Shown here piece after piece: positions 6,978 through 13,486 of a stretch of DNA of 17,592 nucleotides. Each line of letters starts with the position of its first letter. Position 1 is the stretch's first letter. The notes beneath the pieces were generated by a model, which was not told the DNA's origin, made no database searches, and saw only the letters and a program-made list of their open reading frames with translations. Position numbers and translations under genes: made by a program. Source of the DNA: JBJTUH01 sp044346175 (GTDB taxonomy: Bacteria; Cyanobacteriota; Vampirovibrionia; Vampirovibrionales; JAJTHC01); NCBI GenBank assembly GCA_044346175.1, contig JBIIZQ010000030.1:1-17592 (forward strand), written 5' to 3'.

Positions 6978-7474
6978 CCGTCACCCCCTGTACGTGGTGG
7001 CAGGGTCTCTTGGCACTGAATGACAAAGCTTACCACGACTGTACGTTGCATCATGCACCATAAACGCACTCTAAAAATAAAAAACTTATGTAAAGTCTTG
7101 CTTATGTTACACTAAATTTTAGGTTCATGTAGGCGATAAAGGTTTTACGCTTTTCGGAGTCTGAACACCTGCTACATTATCCTGTTTTGTTGTATGCTTC
7201 AACGCTCTTTTGTTTTTCAGATATTTTCAGATGGTAAAGTTAGGTAACATTCAAAGCGTCTTTTAACGTCCTTTGTGCTTTAGGCGATGGGTTAATACAA
7301 TGGACTTTATCTGTAATCAAGGCGTATGTATGTGTCACGTGACGATAGCCAAACCTCTTTCACAAGTACCTTATGTGGTATAAGGCGTACTTTTAAGGTT
7401 TGACTGAGACTCTGGTAAATCCAATAAAAAAGAGAAGAGTGTTTTCAATATTTTGACTAGAAAGCCTTTATTGG
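6978..7474. other. Long intergenic region, probable 5' leader of the DEAD-box helicase gene
   Basis: No convincing gene is present. Structures include a short GC-rich hairpin after aroQ (CCCTG 6986-6990 with CAGGG 7001-7005, no T-run) and a possible weak promoter (TTATGT 7085-7090, TACACT 7108-7113). There is also a repeated TAGGCGAT (7131 and 7283), a tandem TTTCAGAT pair (around 7214-7233), the 10-bp palindrome GTCACGTGAC (7334-7343), and a hairpin followed by TTTT (7365-7394). A long leader would suit the family, since cold-shock-type RNA helicases are often regulated through their 5' untranslated region, but no transcription start can be fixed here. Confidence 0.4.
7365..7394 (+). terminator. 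Hairpin with T-tract in the helicase leader, possible attenuator
   Basis: CCTTAT (7369-7374) and ATAAGG (7380-7385) form a perfect stem around GTGGT. AGTA and TACT extend it across a small bulge, and TTTT follows immediately. This resembles a weak intrinsic terminator about 95 bp before the helicase start. It lies inside a 25-codon frame (7326-7403) that could be a leader peptide, but no good ribosome site precedes that frame. Confidence 0.35.
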
Positions 7475-7486
7475 TTGCTAACCCTT

Positions 7487-9079
7487 ATGCTTAAACCTGC
7501 TTTTGATACCCTTGACCTTTCCCCTGAAATACTCTCTGCCATTCGTGATATGGGGTTTGAAGAGGCTTCTCCTATTCAGGCTCAAACCATTCCTGTCATT
7601 CTTTCAGGTAAAGATGTCATTGGTCAATCGCAAACAGGAACGGGTAAAACCGCTGCGTTTGCCATTCCTGTGATTGAACAAATCGACCCCAATAGTCGTA
7701 AACTCCAAGCGGTTATATTGTGTCCAACCCGTGAGTTGGTGGTTCAAGTAACCCAAGAGTTTCACAAGCTAATCAAATACAAACACAGTATCAGTGTGGT
7801 GCCTATCTATGGCGGACAACCCATTGAGCGCCAGCTCATGGCGATGCGTAAAAATCCTCAAATTGTTGTGGCAACGCCAGGGCGTATGATGGACCATATG
7901 CGTAGAGGTTCTGTGCAGCTTGACCAAGTTGACATGGTCGTGCTTGATGAAGCGGATGAAATGCTCGACATGGGTTTTCGTGATGATATTGAAACCATGC
8001 TTAGCAGCTGTAAAGAAGACCGGCAAACCATTTTGTTTTCAGCAACCATGGCAAAAGAAATTATTGCCCTCACGAAACGCTATCAACAAGACCCCGCCAT
8101 TATCAATGTCATGCGTGAAAAAATGAATGCACCTAACATTAAACAGGTGTATTTTGAAGTGGTTGAAAGAAATAAGCCTGAGTTGCTCACCCGTTTGATT
8201 GATGCCCATAGTATCAAGCTTGCTGTCGTATTTTGTAATACCAAAACGCAAGTAGACCAACTGGTTGAAGTGCTTAAAACCCGAGGCTATTTTGCAGATG
8301 CCCTCCATGGCGATATGAGCCAAACCCATCGTGATAAGGTCATGAATGGTTTCCGCCAAGGTACCGTTGAAATTCTTGTAGCCACTGACGTTGCTGGTCG
8401 AGGCATTGACGTTAATAACGTTGAGGCTGTTTTTAACTACGACCTCCCCAGAGACGATGAAGACTATGTACACCGTATTGGTCGAACCGCACGTGCTGGA
8501 CGTTCAGGAACTGCTTTTAGCTTTATTCACGGGAAACAAGTCTATGCCATTAAGCGTTTAGAGCGCATGAATGGTAGCCAAATCACACGAGGTACTATTC
8601 CTACTGTGGATGAGCTTGAAAACCTTAAAGTGACCCATTTTGGGAAACAAGCCACCGACCTCATTCAAGAAAAAGACATCCAAAAATATGTCCAGTACAT
8701 TGAGCAATTCATGGGAGATGAGTACACTTCACTTGATATTGCAGCTGCACTTTTGAAACTCTTGATGGATAAAGAAACCAAAGGCTTTGATGCAAGCATC
8801 GACCTTGAAGCCCCTGTACCGTTCCATGAGGAGCGTCGCCCTGGTGGTGGGCAACGTCGTGGCGGTTACTATGGTGGTGGTGGTAGTGGCAATCGTTTTG
8901 GCGGTGGCGGGCAACGTCAACGTCAAGGAGATGGACGTAGCGATGCTGGTCGTAATTGGGGACAAAAAGAGCGTGGTGACAGACACTGGTACCCCTCTGG
9001 ACGTTCTAATCAAGGTGGCAAAGCAAAGCACGGTCAGTTTTCTGATGGTCGTTTTTCATCTGAAGACCGTACACGATAG
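7487..9079 (+). CDS. DEAD-box ATP-dependent RNA helicase with glycine/arginine-rich tail
   Basis: The enzyme unwinds structured RNA and RNA-protein complexes, in the style of CsdA/DeaD or cyanobacterial CrhR helicases. Motifs in order (from ATG 7487): Q motif ending ASPIQAQTIP (27-36), motif I QTGTGKT (49-55), Ia PTREL (80-84), Ib TPGR (130-133), DEAD (154-157), SAT (185-187), IV VVFCNT (247-252), V ATDVAGRGIDV (299-309) and VI HRIGRTARAGR (329-339). About 60 residues resembling the DeaD linker follow the core. The tail from about 450 is Gly/Arg/Gln-rich (GGGQRRGGYYGGGGSG), a flexible RNA-binding extension. A folded RNA-binding domain as in longer DeaD proteins is not evident. A TTG at 7475 is an alternative start; neither has a clear ribosome site. 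The gene stands alone and is followed by strong hairpins. Confidence 0.94.
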   Translation: MLKPAFDTLDLSPEILSAIRDMGFEEASPIQAQTIPVILSGKDVIGQSQTGTGKTAAFAIPVIEQIDPNSRKLQAVILCPTRELVVQVTQEFHKLIKYKHSISVVPIYGGQPIERQLMAMRKNPQIVVATPGRMMDHMRRGSVQLDQVDMVVLDEADEMLDMGFRDDIETMLSSCKEDRQTILFSATMAKEIIALTKRYQQDPAIINVMREKMNAPNIKQVYFEVVERNKPELLTRLIDAHSIKLAVVFCNTKTQVDQLVEVLKTRGYFADALHGDMSQTHRDKVMNGFRQGTVEILVATDVAGRGIDVNNVEAVFNYDLPRDDEDYVHRIGRTARAGRSGTAFSFIHGKQVYAIKRLERMNGSQITRGTIPTVDELENLKVTHFGKQATDLIQEKDIQKYVQYIEQFMGDEYTSLDIAAALLKLLMDKETKGFDASIDLEAPVPFHEERRPGGGQRRGGYYGGGGSGNRFGGGGQRQRQGDGRSDAGRNWGQKERGDRHWYPSGRSNQGGKAKHGQFSDGRFSSEDRTR

Positions 9080-9110
9080 TACCCAGCTTCAACCCGATGG
9101 GTTAAACACG

Positions 9111-9153
9111 TTCAAAAGCCTTCTTCTTTTGTGTAAAGAAGAAGGCTTTTGAA
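9111..9153. terminator. Perfect 19-bp hairpin, bidirectional terminator for the helicase
   Basis: Arms at 9111-9129 and 9135-9153 are perfectly complementary around a 5-base loop. The GC core GCCTTCTTC/GAAGAAGGC is flanked by AAAA and TTTT, which gives the A-stem-T layout of a two-way intrinsic terminator. It lies 32 bp after the helicase stop, between convergent genes. Confidence 0.8.
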
Positions 9154-9182
9154 TAGCATTCATAGCGCCTATTTGCTATTGC

Positions 9183-9217
9183 TAAATCCTCCCTCTTGAT
9201 TGAAGAGGGAGGATTTA
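9183..9217. terminator. Perfect 15-bp hairpin, terminator for the minus-strand nucleotidyltransferase gene
   Basis: TAAATCCTCCCTCTT (9183-9197) pairs exactly with AAGAGGGAGGATTTA (9203-9217) around a 5-base loop. It lies 20 bp beyond the minus-strand stop at 9237. It has a purine/pyrimidine-segregated GC stem and only short T-runs. It probably serves the minus strand, with the neighbouring hairpin serving the plus strand. Confidence 0.7.
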
Positions 9218-9236
9218 AGTGTTTTATCTTACGAGG

Positions 9237-10961
9237 CTAACGTGCCTTGGCGACAAGGATATTACCTTTCATCGTGATAGATTGTTTATCCTCGGCAAAA
9301 GCCTCACGGGCTTCAGGCGTTACGGCAATGGTAGGTGCTTCCTGTTGCTTTGGTTCGGTGTGCATAAGGCTACCAATCCGTTTAAAGGGGTTGGTCTCAG
9401 GCAGCTGTGCAAGGTGTGCATGATGATGCTTTAACGTATGGTGGTAAGCAGACAGATTCCCTACATCACTCCAAGTACCTTCGGCAACATGGGTATAAAG
9501 AGGCACCTTTTGCTTAATGAGCAGAGGGAAAACATCATGCCCAAAATCTACAGGGGCATCCGATTTTGCATGGGTGGCTTTCAGATGCTCGTTCACTCGT
9601 GCAAACACTTCAGGCTCAAGGACATAAATCCCCGTATTCACTAAACGATGAGGGGGCTTCGTGGGGTCGTCTTGATTCAGAACGCTGACATCTTTGGGTT
9701 TCTCAATAAACTGTTGGATAAGTCCTGACTGATTAGGATGACTTGATTTGATGCACCCAAAGTTAGGTAAAATAGTCGCATCATCTGTCTGTAGGGCAAC
9801 AATGGTCGCTAAAGCACCGTGTTGTTTCTTGGCTTCTTGGTGTGCTTTTAATACCGCTTGAAAATCCATGTTTTTAATCACCGCATCTCCCTGAACAACA
9901 ATCATGGGACGTGTTTGAAGTGTGCTTTCTAAAGCGGTTTGAGCCGCTTTCGTTTCATGGGTGTTATAACTTGGTGCATCAAGCGATTTTAGAGGATAAT
10001 GGACTCTATTTTTTGGTTGCATCAATCCAAGCAAAGAACCCGCCGTGCCAATAGCTTGCGTTTCATGTAAGTAAAACGCTCTCAAAGGCTCTTCTAACAA
10101 AGGGGAATGCCCTTCAGCTTGGGTGGATTCTTCTATTTTTTTGAAATGTGTAATGGATTTATGCAAACCTTCTAGGGTCTCTTCGGGTTTGTAATGCACC
10201 GCTGTGACAAAGTGCCTGGCACCCTGTTGATACAGTTGTGCCATAACGCTACCGGGGATGGTTAAACCGGGCTGAAGGGGAGCTGCTGTTTTACTTGAAA
10301 TTCTATCCGTGAAAGGATAAAAACGAGATGAAAATCCCCCTGCAAGTAAAAATACATTCGCATCCAATGCCTGAGGTTTTTGAGCAGGTGCTTTTTGCTT
10401 CGTTGCAAGAATACCTTCCGTCTGAGAGGTTCTAGGCTGTGCTTTCACACCCTCAAGGATATAACTGTCTTTCGCAAGAGGGTTTGTAAACAGCTTTACA
10501 CTGGCACCTTTAGGGAAAGTAACTTCGGACCCTGGCAACATAAAATAATGCGTGTCAGGGTGTTTCTGAGACTCAAACGTACCGTAAAGCGTTTCGCCCC
10601 CTTTAGGTAATACCATACGGAAGCTCTTAGGCAAATATTTCCCTTGGGTAATCATACCAATGGGTTGTGTACCAAGCTCCGTTTTTTTCTCAACGACAAG
10701 CTTATCCCCTTGTTGTACAAAACGAAACTGTCTTAAGGTGTCCAGTTTAAAGTTACTTGCAAGGGTTTCAATTCTGAGGGGTTTTTTAGGTGTGACGGCT
10801 TTAGGCACTTCATAAAGACTACGATGAAAGGTATCATCGCCAAAACGAGAAGCACGATAGGCATGAGATACCTGAGGGAACGTTTTAGAATCCCATATTT
10901 GTGGGGATGCTTGTAACATCACACTATGACGATTTAAAAGAGGTGTATGAACGGTTATCAT
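9237..10961 (-). CDS. Sugar-phosphate nucleotidyltransferase with 200-residue N-terminal extension
   Basis: The C-terminal two thirds is an NTP_transferase domain that couples a sugar 1-phosphate to a nucleotide. It shows the pyrophosphorylase motif LAGGFSSRFYPFTDR followed by SKTAAPL (206-229), LHETQAIGTAGSL (298-310), VVQGDA (355-360) with a metal-binding Asp, FIEKP (418-422), VNTGIYVLEP (441-450) and GTWSDVGNLSAY (495-506). The pattern fits glucose-, mannose- or related 1-phosphate transferases, and the substrate cannot be chosen from sequence. The first 200 residues are not part of that domain. They contain ASRFGDDTFHRSLYEVP (37-53), a short tag I recall from Vampirovibrionia proteins, and a beta-rich region (about 60-175). 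No left-handed helix acyltransferase domain follows. AAAGG lies about nine bases before ATG 10961. A role in cell-surface polysaccharide is likely. Confidence 0.87.
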   Translation of the reverse strand: MITVHTPLLNRHSVMLQASPQIWDSKTFPQVSHAYRASRFGDDTFHRSLYEVPKAVTPKKPLRIETLASNFKLDTLRQFRFVQQGDKLVVEKKTELGTQPIGMITQGKYLPKSFRMVLPKGGETLYGTFESQKHPDTHYFMLPGSEVTFPKGASVKLFTNPLAKDSYILEGVKAQPRTSQTEGILATKQKAPAQKPQALDANVFLLAGGFSSRFYPFTDRISSKTAAPLQPGLTIPGSVMAQLYQQGARHFVTAVHYKPEETLEGLHKSITHFKKIEESTQAEGHSPLLEEPLRAFYLHETQAIGTAGSLLGLMQPKNRVHYPLKSLDAPSYNTHETKAAQTALESTLQTRPMIVVQGDAVIKNMDFQAVLKAHQEAKKQHGALATIVALQTDDATILPNFGCIKSSHPNQSGLIQQFIEKPKDVSVLNQDDPTKPPHRLVNTGIYVLEPEVFARVNEHLKATHAKSDAPVDFGHDVFPLLIKQKVPLYTHVAEGTWSDVGNLSAYHHTLKHHHAHLAQLPETNPFKRIGSLMHTEPKQQEAPTIAVTPEAREAFAEDKQSITMKGNILVAKAR

Positions 10962-11358
10962 GATGAAAGACCTTTAGTAAAAACCCAATGCAATAAAAAA
11001 GACGAGTCGATATACAAATAAGGTTGCTAAAATAGACACCTCACTGGATAATACGCCTCAAACTACAAACAGAAACAGCACCTAAGAACCTAAATTCTCA
11101 AATGCCTTACAAGTCAATCACTTGATGGCACATACTTTAGCTTAAGAAATACTTCCTGTAAGAGGAACACACACAAAAGTTTATGAATAAAAAAGTATCG
11201 CAACGTACCATAAGATACCAGTAAAGACCATGCTCTACACTACGCCCAACATGACTAAAAAGCAACTTGCCCTTTTTCTATTTTGCCATGTTTTCAGTAT
11301 GCTTAATCACACACGCTCTTAAACCAAATGCTATTTAACTAGGGAACTCACACAACTC
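10962..11358. promoter_or_regulatory. AT-rich divergent intergenic region between nucleotidyltransferase and sua5
   Basis: No gene is seen. On the plus strand TTGCTA (11024-11029) and GATAAT (11047-11052), 17 bases apart, make a reasonable sigma-70 promoter. It would leave a leader of about 300 bases before sua5, so another start nearer the gene may be used. No clear minus-strand promoter or operator was found. Near the sua5 start a TAGGGA lies too far upstream (about 13 bases) to be a good ribosome site. Confidence 0.35.
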
Positions 11359-12525
11359 ATGCACATCTTGCATCATGATGCACTCAGCACGGCATTAACT
11401 TTTTTAAATGAGGGGCGTTTGGTTGCTTTCCCCACAGAGACGGTCTATGGGCTTGGTGCCGATATGACGCAACCTCAAGCGATTTTCAAAATTTTTGACC
11501 TAAAAAATCGCCCTCGTCAGCATCCCTTAATCGTTCATGTGGCTGACGCTCAAGCCCTATGGGACTGTGTTGAACATCGTGCCGTGCGTTCCTATCAATC
11601 TGTCATACAAGCCCTAATAAGTGCTTTTAGCCCAGGTCCTTTAACCTATATTCTCCCTAAAGCCCCTCACGTATTAGATGAAGTAACGGGGTCTCAACCC
11701 AGTGTAGGGTTACGTATACCCAGCCACCCAATGGCATTAAGACTCCTCAAAGCCTATCCGCATCCCCTAGTGGCACCTTCTGCGAATCAATTTGGACATA
11801 TTAGCCCTCATACGGCCTGCCATGTGAGAGAAGAAGGCTTCCCAAAAGAGGAGGTCTATGTACTTGATGAGGCACCTGATACAGAGGAGGCGCATGTCAT
11901 CAAGGGTGTTGAATCGACGATTATCCGTTTTGTGCCAGAGGGCTGTTATGTGGATATACTTCGCCCTGGTGCGATTACACCAGGAATGATTGCGTCAGTG
12001 CTTGTACCCCATGGCTGGCATGTGCGTTTTCGTGGGCAAATACTTCAAGAAGACGAGCTTCTCCTGCAAGCTTCTTTGCTACTGCCTTCAAATGGAAACA
12101 CCCTTCGGGTACCAGGTGTCCTCAAAAAACACTACGCACCCAAACAACCCTTATATCGTTTTGAAAGCTGGGAAGCGTTGCAAAAACATCTTGATACGGC
12201 ACTTCAAAGCGTCCATAAACCTGATGTCCTTGCTTTGATAAGCCCTTTTGAGTCGTTACCTCAAGTACTTCAATCAGCTTCCATTACCTATCAGCATTGG
12301 TCTATTGTGCCTGTCCCAGAAATGTGGGAACACACGCTCTATAGCACTTTGCATCATTTGGATGCGTATACACAGGCTCAAAGGGTTTTAGGAAAAAGCG
12401 TATTACAGGCTGTCATCCCACCCTATACTATGCCTCATGACACTCTTGTACCGCATAGCCCTATCACTGACTGGCTTGCCGTGTGGGATAGACTTGAGCG
12501 TGCAAGTGTACACCCTGAAGTCTAA
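11359..12525 (+). CDS. sua5: Sua5-type L-threonylcarbamoyladenylate synthase
   Basis: This enzyme makes threonylcarbamoyl-AMP from threonine, bicarbonate and ATP, the first step of t6A37 modification of ANN-decoding tRNAs. TsaBDE complete the pathway and are not in this window. The YrdC domain (about 1-210) shows FPTETVYGLGADM (24-36), LKNRPRQHPL (48-57), SPGPLTYILP (91-100), VGLRIPSHP (116-124), APSANQFGHISP (139-150), VESTII (184-189) and LRPGAIT (201-207). After a linker with VPGVLKKHYAPKQPL (251-265), the SUA5 lid motif, comes a divergent C-terminal Sua5 domain. At 388 residues it is the long two-domain form, not the short TsaC form. Its stop lies four bases from the convergent GNAT-like gene. 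Confidence 0.92.
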   Translation: MHILHHDALSTALTFLNEGRLVAFPTETVYGLGADMTQPQAIFKIFDLKNRPRQHPLIVHVADAQALWDCVEHRAVRSYQSVIQALISAFSPGPLTYILPKAPHVLDEVTGSQPSVGLRIPSHPMALRLLKAYPHPLVAPSANQFGHISPHTACHVREEGFPKEEVYVLDEAPDTEEAHVIKGVESTIIRFVPEGCYVDILRPGAITPGMIASVLVPHGWHVRFRGQILQEDELLLQASLLLPSNGNTLRVPGVLKKHYAPKQPLYRFESWEALQKHLDTALQSVHKPDVLALISPFESLPQVLQSASITYQHWSIVPVPEMWEHTLYSTLHHLDAYTQAQRVLGKSVLQAVIPPYTMPHDTLVPHSPITDWLAVWDRLERASVHPEV

Positions 12526-12529
12526 TGCC

Positions 12530-13399
12530 CTAATCCCATATTTTTGCCTGCGGTGAAATCTTTGAAAACGCAGGGGTAATGGATGGATGCCCAATCACAA
12601 GTGTACCAGCATCCAAAGCTTTTGTAGTGTCATCCAATATGTTTCTTCGCCACGATAGATGATGCATCGTATTGCCTTTTGTCCCTTCAGGTGCCGTACG
12701 AAGTATCCTATCTAACGTCTCTGAGAGAGAAAGTCCTTCCTCCATGGCTTTTTTTCTAGCCGCTAGTGCCGTTTGACCCAATCCCTCTTGTAGTGCCATG
12801 GGTATTGCTTCAGGGACATGGTGAGGTCGTATAAAAACACCAGTTTTGACACCTTGTGCCAATGCCTCTTCTGTGGCTTGTGCGAGTCCGTTACCTTCTT
12901 TCCCAAATGAGAAAGCGGGTTTAAAGCCTCTCTGGTAATAAAATAAAGCAGGATGTCTACCACTTTTTGTGATGTCTTCCGCTGAAAGCGTAGTATAACC
13001 GTGATAATTCTTCCTAAAAGAGTCTTCTATAGCTGTATACAGTAGATTGGTACCAATACCTTTCACACCTTTATGAACCCCTTCTACTTTAGGACCTACA
13101 AGGCGTTGGATGTGGTAAACAAAAGTTTGATACAAAGAGGGCTTAGAGTTCGTATCATGTGTTAACGTCAAAAAAGACTTTGTGCCTGTTGTAGGTATTT
13201 GCAGTGGACGCTTTACACGCATCAAATAACCACTCTTATCGCCTCCAATCATCGCTCGAAGCGTAGCTGAGTGTTCTGTTACTTCTCTTTTAACGTCCAC
13301 TGCAATGCTTTGGTTCAGTGGCTTCATATAAGCCGTGAATTTACCAACGTGTTGTATCATCTGCCTTAATTTTCTCTTGAACTTAAAAAAGTCTAACAT
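12530..13399 (-). CDS. GNAT-like acetyltransferase-fold protein, function unknown
   Basis: The central part resembles a GCN5-related N-acetyltransferase. The glycine turn and following helix GVKGIGTNLLYTAIEDS (about 111-127) stand for the acetyl-CoA loop, and FYYQRGFKP (153-161) is the classic C-terminal GNAT strand. The usual first Arg/Gln of the (R/Q)xxGx(G/A) motif is Gly here, so activity is uncertain. Before it comes a beta-rich region with FLTLTH and FVYHIQRLV. The last 120 residues are an unassigned helical extension containing AIPMALQEGLGQTALAARKK and a probable loop ending in VIGHPSITPAFSKI. Start ATG 13399 follows AGGA by three bases; a TTG at 13426 adds nine hydrophobic residues and could be used. 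It lies downstream of comEC on the same strand. Moderate confidence in the fold, low in the function. Confidence 0.65.
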   Translation of the reverse strand: MLDFFKFKRKLRQMIQHVGKFTAYMKPLNQSIAVDVKREVTEHSATLRAMIGGDKSGYLMRVKRPLQIPTTGTKSFLTLTHDTNSKPSLYQTFVYHIQRLVGPKVEGVHKGVKGIGTNLLYTAIEDSFRKNYHGYTTLSAEDITKSGRHPALFYYQRGFKPAFSFGKEGNGLAQATEEALAQGVKTGVFIRPHHVPEAIPMALQEGLGQTALAARKKAMEEGLSLSETLDRILRTAPEGTKGNTMHHLSWRRNILDDTTKALDAGTLVIGHPSITPAFSKISPQAKIWD

Positions 13400-13486
13400 T
13401 AGTCCTAAAATAATTGTTAACCTCAAAAATGCGTCATATATGCCTTAAATAAACATTTTAAAAACAATCAAATTGCCCGCAATTTT

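Noticed and set aside
7020..7115. 31-codon frame starting ATG 7020, considered as a helicase leader peptide
   Set aside because: No ribosome site, no motif, and too short to tell from chance.
8039..8473. 144-codon minus-strand frame inside the helicase gene
   Set aside because: The plus strand there encodes helicase motifs III-VI, so the reverse frame is a shadow.
8787..9152. 121-codon frame overlapping the helicase tail
   Set aside because: It is an out-of-frame reading of the Gly/Arg-rich repeats (Val/Ala-rich output) and runs through the terminator hairpin.
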